A stretch of 64,000 nt of DNA, taken from Bosea sp. F3-2. Lineage in GTDB: Bacteria; Pseudomonadota; Alphaproteobacteria; Rhizobiales; Beijerinckiaceae. Of the stretch, positions 45,422 through 54,621 are shown one piece after another; the stretch's first letter is position 1, and each line of letters opens with the position of its first letter. The stretch spans positions 62,001 through 126,000 of the forward strand of contig NZ_CP042332.1 of the NCBI RefSeq assembly GCF_008253865.1, in the 5' to 3' direction. The notes below the pieces were generated by a model. That model did no database searches. It saw only the letters and a list, made by a program, of their open reading frames with translations, and was not told the origin of the DNA. The position numbers and the translations under genes are program-made.

Positions 45422-45940
45422 TCAGCGCTCGCTGCGCGTAATCTCGTAGAGGAACCAGCCCCGACGCTCGGCCTCGTCGATCCAGACCTCGATCAGGCTG
45501 GTGGAGGCGACGTCGTTGTGGGTCTCGCAGACGGCGTGGGTCGCCCGAAGGAAGCCGGTCAGCTGGCGATTGTCGTCGGCAAGTTCGGCGATCATGTCCT
45601 GCGGCGTCACATACTCGGCATCGTTGTCGAGCAGGCGCTGGATGCGCTGGATGTGGCCGATCGAGCGCAGGGTCGTGCCGCCGACCTTGCGGGCCCGTTC
45701 CGCGATGGCGTCGGTGGTCGCGAATATCTGGTCGCCCTGCTCGTCGAGCATCAGGTGGTAATCGCGAAAGTGCGGCCCTGAGAGGTGCCAGTGGAAGTTC
45801 TTGGTCTTGAGATAGAGCGCAAACATGTCTGCGAGCAGGCCGGTCAGCGCGGCGGCGATGTCCGTCGTGGCCTGCGCGCCGAGATCGGTCGGCGTGCGGA
45901 GGGCGGCGCTCCGATGAGGCTGAAGCGAAAGATCGTTCAT
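45422..45940 (-). CDS. dps: Dps-family ferritin-like DNA-protection protein
   Basis: 172 aa. The intersubunit ferroxidase residues are present: KTKNFHWHLSGPHFRDYHLMLDEQGDQIFATTDAIAERARKVGG. The rest is the four-helix core (AEYVTPQDMIAELADDNRQLTGFLRATHAVCETHNDVASTSLIEVWIDEAERRGWFL). Oxidises and stores iron and shields DNA under stress. GGAGATTTCC-type ribosome site before the ATG. First gene of the stress run on this strand. Confidence 0.92.
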   Translation of the reverse strand: MNDLSLQPHRSAALRTPTDLGAQATTDIAAALTGLLADMFALYLKTKNFHWHLSGPHFRDYHLMLDEQGDQIFATTDAIAERARKVGGTTLRSIGHIQRIQRLLDNDAEYVTPQDMIAELADDNRQLTGFLRATHAVCETHNDVASTSLIEVWIDEAERRGWFLYEITRSER

Positions 45941-46405
45941 GGGAAATCTCCTGGAACATCGGCGATCCCGAGACCGAGACTTCGCTCGTCACCGAAAAAG
46001 GGATCGTCAGGGCGATCGGGGTTCGACACCCGATGACCAGAAGGATAGGCGGCGGCAGGGGGCGCCTAAATTGACCGATCGTTTCGCCGCCTCATACGTC
46101 AGTTTAGTCCCGGCATCCGAAGGTGTCCCGACGTGACGCCAGCGTCCCTGACAAGCCGGTGTCAGCGACACTTGGAGAAACTGCGGCTCATGTGCCCTGC
46201 GCCCGGCCGCGTAAAAGAGTCGCGGATATCGTCTCGTCCGAACTAAACTCCAGTATGATTTCCTCCGTCTCGGATTCCGTCACATTGGCAAGGCGGCACA
46301 CCCCGCAATCGAAGCGGAAGCCATGATGATTTGCGACCAAACAGCATGGGCCGGCACAACGCCCTCCACGATGAGGTGGGCTGCGCCAACTCGCCGAGGC
46401 GAACC
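45941..46405. other. divergent promoter region between dps and histidine kinase
   Basis: About 465 bp; no convincing gene. I looked for Fnr/FixK (TTGAT-N4-ATCAA) and SOS-type boxes and saw none. Confidence 0.45.
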
Positions 46406-48373
46406 GTGATCATGTCGTCCCGGGAGCCCTCCCGACAGCTGTCATCGCTACATCAAGCTCCTAGAGACCGTGCTCAGCTTCCCGGTTCGCGCATGATGCG
46501 TAGCGCTTTTCGCGCCGCAGCCGCGCTGCTTGCCCTGGGAATATTTCTGATCGACACACTCACCCCCCTCGAGGGGGCAGTGGCTGTGCTCTACGTGGTC
46601 GTGGTTTTGCTCGCCGCGCGGACGTCGCGGCGTGGCGACATTCTCGCGGCCGCGGCCGCCAGCATCGCGCTCACCGTTGCGGCCTATGTTGACAGCCACG
46701 GATTGGCTCATGCCGGGTCGCCAACCTTGCGAGCGCTCGTCAGCCTTTCGGCGATCGGCATTACCGCTGCTCTCGCGCTCCAAAACCAGCGCGCGACCGA
46801 TACGCTCACCGCACAGGCCAGACTGCTGAACCTCTCGCATGACATGATCTTCGTGAGGGACCAGTTCGGCGTGATCGCCTTCTGGAACAGCACGGCCGAG
46901 GAGGTCTATGGATGGCGTTCTCGCGAAGCGGTCGGTCGCGTAGCGGATGAGTTGCTTGAGACGAGCTATTCCGAGCCGCGCGAAACGATCGAGGCCTCCC
47001 TGTTCGAAACGGGGCGCTGGGACGGTACTCTTAGACAGAAGACCAAGCTCGGCGATATCCTGGTCGTCGAGAGCCGATGGGCCGTGCAGCGCGACCGGCT
47101 GGGAAGACCGGTGGGCGTGCTGGAAACACACACCGACATCACGGACCGCCAAGCAGCCCATGCCGCCCTTGTCCAGAGCGAGCGGCGCTACCGCCGCATG
47201 TTCGACGCCAGCCGGATCGGTGTCGTTCAAGAAGACTGGACCGAAATCCGGGCCGAACTGAGGGCGCTTGGTCTGTCAGACTCCGCGGCTCTGGGGGCAC
47301 ACCTGGCAGGCCATCCGGAGTTCGTCGAACGTGCCCGCAGATTGGCGAAGATCGTCGATGTGAATCCTGCATTTCTTGCTATGGTTGCGGCAGGCAGTTC
47401 ATCCCGGTTCCTGGAATCGGTCGACGAGATCCTCTCGGAAACCGACAGGACTTTTACCGCCGCGCTGGCAGCCTTTGCTCGCGGCGAGACCTCTCACGAG
47501 GGCGAGACCGAGATTATTCGGCTCGACGGCCGCCGCATCCCGGTGCTCTTTGCGATCACCTTTCCAAGCGTCGATGACCATGATGCCAACGTTCTGGTTT
47601 TTGTTATCGACAATACAGAGCGCAAGCAGGCGCAGGACGCCTTGCTCGCAGCCCAGGCCGAACTCGCCCATGCAGCCCGTGTCGCGACGCTCGGCGAACT
47701 CACGGCCTCGATCGCCCATGAGGTCAATCAACCGCTGATGTCGGTCGTGACCAGCGGCGAAGCCGGGATGCGCTGGCTGCGCCGCGAAAAGCCTGACCTG
47801 CACGAGGTCGAGACGGCGATCGAACGCATCATCTCCGAAGGGCGCAGGGCCAGCGAGATCGTAAAGCGCATCCGCGCGTTCCTCACGAAAGCTCCGGCGC
47901 AGCACAATGAGCTCAGCGTCGCCGCGATCATCGACGAGGCGAGCCTGCTCGTGCAGCGCGAACTCGCGCGCGAACGCGTCGAATTATGCGTCGAGATCGA
48001 GCCCGACCTGCCATCGATCACGGGCGACCGGATTCAGCTCCAGCAGGTGCTGGTCAATCTCATGGTCAATGCCGGCCAGGCGATGGCGGATCAGCCGGGC
48101 CCGCGGCTCCTGTCCGTCGGCGCGACGCGCCCGACAACCGAAAGCCTCGTCGTGACGATCGGCGATTCCGGACCAGGCATCGCAGCCGGCGACATCGAAC
48201 GCCTGTTCAGCCCCTTCTTCACGACCAAGAAGGAGGGAATGGGCATGGGGCTTGCGATCTGCCGAACGACGACGGAAGCTCATGGCGGCACGCTGTCCGT
48301 CGAGAGCGTGCCGGGCAATGGCGCGACGTTCCGGCTCACGCTCCCCGTATTGCAGATCGGCACGGCACCATGA
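46406..48373 (+). CDS. membrane-anchored PAS-domain sensor histidine kinase
   Basis: About 655 aa. Several N-terminal membrane helices (FRAAAALLALGIFLIDTL, GAVAVLYVVVVLLAA, ASIALTVAAYV, ALVSLSAIGITAALAL). Two PAS domains follow (LLNLSHDMIFVRDQFGVIAFWNSTAEEVYGW with a C-terminal ETHTDITDRQ; YRRMFDASRIGVVQ onward). The HisKA box is LGELTASIAHEVNQPLMSV (phospho-His near 438), and the ATPase domain has NLMVNAGQAM, GDSGPGIAAGDIERLFSPFFTTKKEGMGMGLAIC. Resembles FixL/TodS-type kinases without a clear heme site. The frame opens at 46331; I prefer GTG at 46406 with GAGGCG upstream. Confidence 0.88.
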   Translation: MIMSSREPSRQLSSLHQAPRDRAQLPGSRMMRSAFRAAAALLALGIFLIDTLTPLEGAVAVLYVVVVLLAARTSRRGDILAAAAASIALTVAAYVDSHGLAHAGSPTLRALVSLSAIGITAALALQNQRATDTLTAQARLLNLSHDMIFVRDQFGVIAFWNSTAEEVYGWRSREAVGRVADELLETSYSEPRETIEASLFETGRWDGTLRQKTKLGDILVVESRWAVQRDRLGRPVGVLETHTDITDRQAAHAALVQSERRYRRMFDASRIGVVQEDWTEIRAELRALGLSDSAALGAHLAGHPEFVERARRLAKIVDVNPAFLAMVAAGSSSRFLESVDEILSETDRTFTAALAAFARGETSHEGETEIIRLDGRRIPVLFAITFPSVDDHDANVLVFVIDNTERKQAQDALLAAQAELAHAARVATLGELTASIAHEVNQPLMSVVTSGEAGMRWLRREKPDLHEVETAIERIISEGRRASEIVKRIRAFLTKAPAQHNELSVAAIIDEASLLVQRELARERVELCVEIEPDLPSITGDRIQLQQVLVNLMVNAGQAMADQPGPRLLSVGATRPTTESLVVTIGDSGPGIAAGDIERLFSPFFTTKKEGMGMGLAICRTTTEAHGGTLSVESVPGNGATFRLTLPVLQIGTAP

Positions 48374-49026
48374 TCAGGCAGACTTCGGCAAAGACCGCCC
48401 CCGCCGCGAACTCGAGTCAGCCCGTGGTCATCGTCGTCGACGACGACCTCGCCGTGCGCGAGTCCCTCGACAGCCTGTTCCGCTCCATCGGGCTCCAGAC
48501 GCGTCTGTTCGGATCGCCTGCGGAACTCCTTCAAGGTTCGCTTCCAAACCTGCCGGGCTGCATCATCCTCGACGTGCGGCTGCCGGGCATCAGCGGCCTG
48601 GATTTCCAGGACCAGCTCGCGAGGCACGGCATCGACCTGCCGATCATCTTCATGACGGGTCATGGCGATATCCCCATGACGGTGCGTGCGATGAAGGCCG
48701 GCGCCATCGACTTCCTGTCGAAACCGTTTCGGGATCAGGACATGCTCGACGCGGTCACCACTGCGATCGAGCGCGACAAAAACAGGCGAACCAAGGCCGC
48801 AACCGACGATGACCTGCGCGCCGAATATGAGACCTTGACGCCGCGCGAGCGTGAGGTGCTGGCCCATGTCGTGTCGGGGCTGATGAACAAGCAGATCGCC
48901 GGCCTCATCGGCTTGAGCGAGATCACCGTGAAGATCCATCGCGGCAACGTCATGCGGAAGATGGGCGTGCGATCGCTCGCCGACCTGGTGCGCAAGGCGG
49001 AAGCGCTGGGCATTTCTCTTCCCTGA
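48370..49026 (+). CDS. FixJ/NarL-type response regulator
   Basis: 218 aa. Receiver with acidic pocket VVDDD, phospho-acceptor Asp68 (IILDVRLPGISG), Thr (FMTGHGD) and Lys (IDFLSKPF). LuxR-type helix-turn-helix: LTPREREVLAHVVSGLMNKQIAGLIGLSEITVKIHRGNVMRKM. Start overlaps the kinase stop by 4 bp (ATGA), so this is the cognate partner. The FixJ-like layout and neighbouring bd oxidase suggest oxygen/redox control, which is inference. Confidence 0.93.
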   Translation: MIRQTSAKTAPAANSSQPVVIVVDDDLAVRESLDSLFRSIGLQTRLFGSPAELLQGSLPNLPGCIILDVRLPGISGLDFQDQLARHGIDLPIIFMTGHGDIPMTVRAMKAGAIDFLSKPFRDQDMLDAVTTAIERDKNRRTKAATDDDLRAEYETLTPREREVLAHVVSGLMNKQIAGLIGLSEITVKIHRGNVMRKMGVRSLADLVRKAEALGISLP

Positions 49027-49048
49027 CGAGAGCCGCCTCCAAACCGCT

Positions 49049-49402
49049 GTGCGATGTCCAAAGCGATCCCTGGGGACCGCAACCGCCGAGGTACGCAGCT
49101 ACGGCTCAGCGCCCGAGTTCCTGAATGATCGGGAGGTCGGGGACCCGGACTGCATGATCGCGGATATCCAGATGCCCCAGATGACCGGCGATCAGCTCCA
49201 GGCGGAGCTGATCGCGGCCGGCCGAAGGTTTCCGATGATCTTCATGACGGCCTTTTCCACGCCGGCGACGCGCGACCGCGTCATGAGCGCCGGAGCCAGC
49301 GCCTATCTCGACAGGCCCGCCGACGGCGACACCATCGCACGCTGTCTCGCGGCCGCCCTCGAGCGCCGCCACCCGTCCGAAGCCACCTCCCCGCGCCCCT
49401 GA
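49049..49402 (+). pseudogene. truncated response-regulator receiver
   Basis: The remaining 117 residues have the receiver's middle and end (CMIADIQMPQMTGDQL with the phospho-Asp, IFMTAF, SAGASAYLDRP). The first strand with the acidic DD pair is missing and the conserved Lys is replaced by Arg. It begins only 22 bp after the FixJ-like gene and has no output domain. It could still be a single-domain decoy, but truncation is the simpler reading. Confidence 0.6.
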
Positions 49403-49461
49403 CGGGGACGGCTTGTGGCAATACGAGGAGCGGACGGGCTCCCGTCCCAAGGTTACCGTGC

Positions 49462-50505
49462 TCAAGCCTTGGTGCTGATCGCACCACCACCATATCCGTC
49501 GGCAAGGCCGGTCTTGCCGCGGAAAACCCAATAGGCATGCGCCTGATAGACAAGGACGACCGGCAAGATCAGGACAACGCCTGCCATGATGAAGGCCAGT
49601 GATTGCGGGTCGGAAATGCCGTCCCATACTGTCACGCTGCGTGGTACGACATAGGGCCAGAGGCTGACCACCAAGCCCAACAGGCCGAGCATAAACAAGC
49701 CGAGCGACAGCAGGAAGGTGCGGGCGTCCGCGCCACGCCATAGGCCGCGCCAGATGGACGCAATAACCGCGAGAGTGACCAGAGGCACCGGTGCGAGCAG
49801 GATGAGGTTGGGCCAGGAGAACCAACGCGCGGCAACCTCCGGGACGCTCCAGGCGCTCCAGGCGCTGACCAGCAGCATCATGATGGCGACGAGGATGAGG
49901 GCGGCATGAGCTATCTCACGGGCAAACACCTGTGTCGGCCCGTCGGTTTTCCAGATCAACCAGCCGGCGCCGATCAGCCCATATCCGCCCAGAAGACCAA
50001 CCCCGCACAACAACCCAAGCAGAGTGAAGGAACTGAACGTGCCACCGGTAAACATCCCGTTGTCAACCGGAACGCCCGTCACAAGACCACCCAGGATCAT
50101 GCCTTGGCACAACGTGGCCAGGATCGAGCCTCCCGCGAAAGCGGCGTCCCACACAAAGCGGAAGCGGGTCGCCTGGAGTCGGAATCCGAATGCGACACCG
50201 CGGAAAATCAAGGCAAAAAGCATGAACATGATCGGCAGATAGAACGCCGGCAGCAGCACATAGTACCCGGCAGGAAAGACGGCGAACAGCAATGTACCGC
50301 CCATCACCAGCCAGGTCTCGTTACCATCCCAAACAGGTTCTATGCTCGCCATCATCAGATCGCGGTCGGCATTGCGCGGAGCAGCGAGAAAGAGAATTCC
50401 AACGCCCAGGTCGAGACCATCTGCCAGCACGTAGACAGTCACGCAGAAAGCCGCGAGCGCGCCGAAAAGGAGGGGAGCGTGGTCGGTAAAGAACTGCCAG
50501 ATCAT
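49462..50505 (-). CDS. cydB: cytochrome bd-type quinol oxidase subunit II
   Basis: 347 aa, about eight membrane helices. Signature MIWQFFTDHAPLLFGALAAFCVTVYVLADGLDLGVGILFLAAP and EPVWDGNETWLVMGGTLLFAVFPAGYYVLLPAFYLPIMFMLFALIFRGVAFGFR, as in CioB/CydB. Partner of subunit I (3 bp apart). Together they oxidise ubiquinol and reduce O2 to water at low oxygen. Confidence 0.95.
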   Translation of the reverse strand: MIWQFFTDHAPLLFGALAAFCVTVYVLADGLDLGVGILFLAAPRNADRDLMMASIEPVWDGNETWLVMGGTLLFAVFPAGYYVLLPAFYLPIMFMLFALIFRGVAFGFRLQATRFRFVWDAAFAGGSILATLCQGMILGGLVTGVPVDNGMFTGGTFSSFTLLGLLCGVGLLGGYGLIGAGWLIWKTDGPTQVFAREIAHAALILVAIMMLLVSAWSAWSVPEVAARWFSWPNLILLAPVPLVTLAVIASIWRGLWRGADARTFLLSLGLFMLGLLGLVVSLWPYVVPRSVTVWDGISDPQSLAFIMAGVVLILPVVLVYQAHAYWVFRGKTGLADGYGGGAISTKA

Positions 50506-50508
50506 GGT

Positions 50509-51927
50509 TCAAGCTCCCAGATGTCCGGCGCCATCGCCGATTGCTAGCGAGCTAGCCTTGTGTGTGGGGACGCCGGCATTGGTTCGATCGATGCCGGGCC
50601 GCTCACGCGTCGGCAATGCGTTGTCGGCTGGTCCCTTGAGCGCGACGCGTCCCGCGAACCAGAAGAAGGCGAGCAGAAGAAAGTTGTAGACGAGGAAGAA
50701 GATGAGAAGCGTCGTGGTGACGGCCCCGGCTGTGACCGGAGCGACCGCATCGGCCGTCCGCAGCAGGCCGTAGATGATCCAGGGCTGCCGCCCCGCCTCC
50801 GTCACCGTCCAGCCGGCCAGCACGGCGATGAAGCCCAGCGGCGTGACGGCCATGGCAACGATGTGGAACCAGTGGGCATAGAAGAGGCGGCGACGCAGCC
50901 GCAGGACCAGCCCCGTGATAGCGGTCACAAGCAGGATCACCCCGATGCCCGCCATGATGCGGAAGGCGAAGAACACCACCGGCACATAGGGACGATCGCC
51001 CGGCGGAACGGCCTTCAGCCCCTGAACCTCGCCGTCCCAGGAGTGTGTCAGGTAGAGACTGGCGAGATGGGGAAACTCAATCGCATAAAGATTGCGTTCG
51101 GCCTTCATGTCCGGCCACCCGATTACCGTCATTCCCGGCCCGCGGGTGGTCTCCCACAGCCCTTCCATCGCGGCGAGCTTGGTCGGTTGCTGAGCGAGGG
51201 TATTGCGCCCATGAAGGTCCCCGATGAAGATTTGGGCCGGCGCAAGGATGAGAGCCATCCACATCGCCATCGAGAACGCCGTACGCGACGCCACAAGATG
51301 CTGCCGCCGCCACATATGGAACGCCGACACGCCGGCGACGACGAAAGAGCAGGTCAGGAAGCTCGCGCACACCATATGCGCGAGGCGGTAGGGGAAGGAC
51401 GAGGTGAAGATCACCGCGGACCAGTCGACGACATGGTAGATGCCCTGCGCGTCCGCCACCGCCCCGGCCGGAGTCTGCATCCAGCTATTGGCGGCGATGA
51501 TCCAGGTCGAGCTGATGAGCGCGCCGATCGCGACCATCAGGCAGGCGAAGAAATGCGCACCGCGTGACACCCTGCCCTCGCCGAACAGCATGATGCCGAT
51601 GAAGCCGGCCTCCAGGAAAAAGGCCGTCAACGTCTCATAGAGGAACAGCGGGCCAAGGACGTTGGAGACCGAGCGCGAGAAGCCGGCCCAGTTAGTGCCG
51701 ATCTCGTAGCTCAGCACGATGCCGGTAATGACCCCCATGCCGAAACCCAGGGCAAAGATACGCATCCAGAAGCGTATCAGGTCGCGATAGACCTGGTTTC
51801 CGGTCCGCCACCACAAGGCGCTCAGCCATGTGATGAACCAGGCGGTGCCGATCGTGAAAGTCGGCCATAAGATGTGGAAGCCGATTGTGAAGGCGAATTG
51901 CAGGCGGGCAAGCTGGACCGCATCCAT
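50509..51927 (-). CDS. cydA: cytochrome bd-type quinol oxidase subunit I, CioA-like
   Basis: 472 aa. N-terminal LARLQFAFTIGFHILWPTFTIGTAWF carries the heme b595 His; EAGFIGIMLFGEGRVSRGAHFF is the b/d heme region, and GRQPWIIYGLLRTADAV the C-terminal signature. The Q-loop is short and lacks the long E. coli insertion, which marks the cyanide-insensitive CIO type. Probably in one operon with the YdeP-like gene upstream (2-bp gap) and cydB downstream. Confidence 0.95.
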   Translation of the reverse strand: MDAVQLARLQFAFTIGFHILWPTFTIGTAWFITWLSALWWRTGNQVYRDLIRFWMRIFALGFGMGVITGIVLSYEIGTNWAGFSRSVSNVLGPLFLYETLTAFFLEAGFIGIMLFGEGRVSRGAHFFACLMVAIGALISSTWIIAANSWMQTPAGAVADAQGIYHVVDWSAVIFTSSFPYRLAHMVCASFLTCSFVVAGVSAFHMWRRQHLVASRTAFSMAMWMALILAPAQIFIGDLHGRNTLAQQPTKLAAMEGLWETTRGPGMTVIGWPDMKAERNLYAIEFPHLASLYLTHSWDGEVQGLKAVPPGDRPYVPVVFFAFRIMAGIGVILLVTAITGLVLRLRRRLFYAHWFHIVAMAVTPLGFIAVLAGWTVTEAGRQPWIIYGLLRTADAVAPVTAGAVTTTLLIFFLVYNFLLLAFFWFAGRVALKGPADNALPTRERPGIDRTNAGVPTHKASSLAIGDGAGHLGA

Positions 51928-51929
51928 GA

Positions 51930-54230
51930 TCAGTGCGCTCCCTTTTCCGCGAGCGACCGCACGATGCGGACCGGCACCGCCTTGGACGATGGGGTGAAGC
52001 TTTGCGGATCATGGGCGTAGAGCGGCACCAGCGGATTGGTCTCAGGGTAGTAGGCCGCGCAACCCCCATCCGGGAATGCATAGGCCACGACCCGAAAGCC
52101 GCGGACCGCACGCTCCATGCCGTCCGTCGATAGCGTCACGATGTCGACGCGATCATCGGCTGACAGGCCGCGCTTCTGCATTTCGCGTTCATTGAGAAAG
52201 ATCACGTCGCGCTGGCCGTAGACACCGCGATAGCGATCCGAAAGCGAATAGAGCGTCGTGTTATACTGATCATGGCTGCGCACGGATGTGAGCCAGAGCG
52301 CATCGGGGTCCCCCAGTGCGGGATCTTCGCCGAGACCCTCATGGACGATGAGGTTCGCCCTGGCTGTCGACGTCGCCCAGACGCGCTCGCGAGCCAGTGA
52401 GGTGAGATGGAAGCCGCCAGGCTCACGGATGCGGGCGTTGTATCCCTGGAACATTGGGAAGACGGCTTCGATATCTTCGCGAATAAGCGAATAATCGCCG
52501 ATCAGTTTCTCCCACGCGACCTTGGAGCGGGCGGCGAGCGTCGCGCGTGCCATGCCGGCGATGATGGCCGGCTCGCTCCGCAGATGGTCGGAGGCCGGCA
52601 CATTATGTCCCGTCGACGCATGCACCATCGACATCGAATCCTCGACGGTGATGGACTGAGGGCCGCCCAACTGGATGTCGGTCTCGGTGCGGCCGAGGCA
52701 GGGGAGAATGAGCGCCTCCCGACCGTGAACGAGATGGCTGCGGTTGAGCTTCGTCGAGATATGGACCGTCAGGTCGAGCTTGCGCATCGCATCCTGGGTC
52801 AACTGCCAGTCCGGGATGGCGGCAGCGAAGTTGCCTCCGAGCCCGATGAACACGCGTGCCTCGCCACGCACCATTGACTCGAGTGCGGTGACGACGTTGT
52901 GGCCATGTGCGCGGGGCGGCTCGAACCCGAACCGGGCCTTCAGACGGTCGAGGAACTCCGGGGTGGGGATTTCCGTGATGCCGACCGTGCGATCCCCTTG
53001 CACGTTGGAATGGCCGCGCACGGGGCAAATACCACTGCCTGCCCGGCCGACATTGCCGCGCAGGAGCGCGAGATTGGCGATCTGCTGGACATTCTGGGTG
53101 CCGTGGCGGTGCTGGGTGATGCCCATGCCGTAAACGAAGATGGCCCGCTTGGCCTTCATGTAGATCTCGGCCGCCTGCGCGATATCGGCTTTCGCGATGC
53201 CGGAGATGCGTTCGATGTCCGCCCAGTTCACAGCGTTCAGATCGCCGATCAATTCGTCGATTCCTGTCGTATGACCACGGATGAAATCCCAATCGAGGAC
53301 CGGCGCGCGTTCCTGATCGCGTGCGGCCGCATCCGCCTCGACGAGGTATTTCATCATTCCCTTGAGCAGCGCCAGGTCGCCGCCGATGCGCACTTGGTAG
53401 AGGCGGGAACTGATCGGAGTCGAGGTGAGCGTCGCCATTTCGACCGGATTCTGCGGTGACTGAAAGCGCTCCAGCGCCCGCTCCCGAAATGGATTGAACG
53501 AGAGGATGGACGCGCCACGGCGCGACGCATTGCGCAGGCTCGTCATCATCCGCGGGCTATTGGTGCCGGGATTTTGACCGAAGATCAGGATGCAGTCGGC
53601 CCGATCGAAATCGTCAAGCAGCACAGTGCCCTTGCCGACTCCGATCGACGCGGGCAGCCCCACACTCGTCGCCTCGTGGCACATGTTCGAGCAATCGGGG
53701 AAGTTGTTGGTGCCGTATTCCCGGGCGAAAAGCTGGTAAAGAAAGGCAGCCTCGTTCGAAGCTCGACCGGAGGTGTAGAACTCTGCCATGTTGGGATCGG
53801 GCAGCGCATTGAGGTTGCGGGCAACGATCGCGAATGCCTCCTCCCACTGCACCGGCACATAGGTGTCGGTCTCGGCCGAATAGCGCATTGGGTGCGTGAG
53901 GCGCCCTTCCATCTCCAGTTCGAAGTCGCTCAGGCCGCCGAGCTCGGTCACCGTATGGGCGGCAAAGAAATCGGGCGTGCAGCGCTTGGCCGTAGCCTCC
54001 CAGGCGACGGCCTTTCCACCATTCTCGCAGTACTCGAAGGGCGATGTCCGCTTCGGGTCTCCCCATCCACAGCCAGGGCAGTCAAAACCGCCATGCTGGT
54101 TCATGCGCGCGAGCGTAGCCATCCCCGAAATCGCGATATCCTGCTCGGCCAGCGCTTCTCCCATGGCCTTGAGGGCGCCCCAGCCGCCAGCGGGGCTGTC
54201 GTACGGGCGAACGGACTTCACGATGCCCAT
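51930..54230 (-). CDS. FdhF/YdeP-family molybdopterin oxidoreductase
   Basis: 766 aa. The N-terminal segment FDCPGCGWGDPKRTSPFEYCENGGKAVAWEATAKR is typical of YdeP. Mo/bis-MGD domain motifs include YTSGRASNEAAFLYQLFAREYGTNNFPDCSNMCHEATSVGL, ILIFGQNPGTNSPRMM and RGNVGRAGSGICPVRGHSNVQGDRTVG; the C-terminal MGD-binding domain starts near SVRSHDQYNTTLYSLSDRYRGVYG. YdeP proteins are linked to acid and redox stress; the substrate is unknown. It sits 2 bp before cydA, so its electrons may reach the quinone pool used by the bd oxidase. Confidence 0.9.
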   Translation of the reverse strand: MGIVKSVRPYDSPAGGWGALKAMGEALAEQDIAISGMATLARMNQHGGFDCPGCGWGDPKRTSPFEYCENGGKAVAWEATAKRCTPDFFAAHTVTELGGLSDFELEMEGRLTHPMRYSAETDTYVPVQWEEAFAIVARNLNALPDPNMAEFYTSGRASNEAAFLYQLFAREYGTNNFPDCSNMCHEATSVGLPASIGVGKGTVLLDDFDRADCILIFGQNPGTNSPRMMTSLRNASRRGASILSFNPFRERALERFQSPQNPVEMATLTSTPISSRLYQVRIGGDLALLKGMMKYLVEADAAARDQERAPVLDWDFIRGHTTGIDELIGDLNAVNWADIERISGIAKADIAQAAEIYMKAKRAIFVYGMGITQHRHGTQNVQQIANLALLRGNVGRAGSGICPVRGHSNVQGDRTVGITEIPTPEFLDRLKARFGFEPPRAHGHNVVTALESMVRGEARVFIGLGGNFAAAIPDWQLTQDAMRKLDLTVHISTKLNRSHLVHGREALILPCLGRTETDIQLGGPQSITVEDSMSMVHASTGHNVPASDHLRSEPAIIAGMARATLAARSKVAWEKLIGDYSLIREDIEAVFPMFQGYNARIREPGGFHLTSLARERVWATSTARANLIVHEGLGEDPALGDPDALWLTSVRSHDQYNTTLYSLSDRYRGVYGQRDVIFLNEREMQKRGLSADDRVDIVTLSTDGMERAVRGFRVVAYAFPDGGCAAYYPETNPLVPLYAHDPQSFTPSSKAVPVRIVRSLAEKGAH

Positions 54231-54621
54231 GGATAGCTCCTATCGCTTGATGAATGGGGAAATCGACTGACGGATGGCTGAGGTTTGAAAGCAGAGCCCA
54301 GGATGGCCCCTTTGAAGCACCTGGCGCCGGATCGACCGAGCATGGGGCTGAAGTCCATGCGGTTCGGGAAACCGAATTTGAGGACGATGAGAGACACGGA
54401 CGTGACCTCTTACTCGCGGATGTGAGCGAAGCCGCCGAATGTCGTCACAACGAGGTCAGTCCCGGTGTAGGCAAGGCTGCTTGGCCTCCGCCCATCGGTC
54501 CTGGTGCCCGCAATGACTTGAGACGCCCACGCTTCGGCTCGCTATGGCCAAAGCGTATGTCAAAGGCGAACTCACTCCATGCTACATGGGTCTGCTCGGC
54601 TATAACGTATGTATGAGGAAA
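54231..54621. other. promoter region upstream of the ydeP-cyd operon
   Basis: About 390 bp; no convincing gene and no Fnr-type box seen. The convergent side lies next to the 3' end of the NB-ARC regulator gene. Confidence 0.45.
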
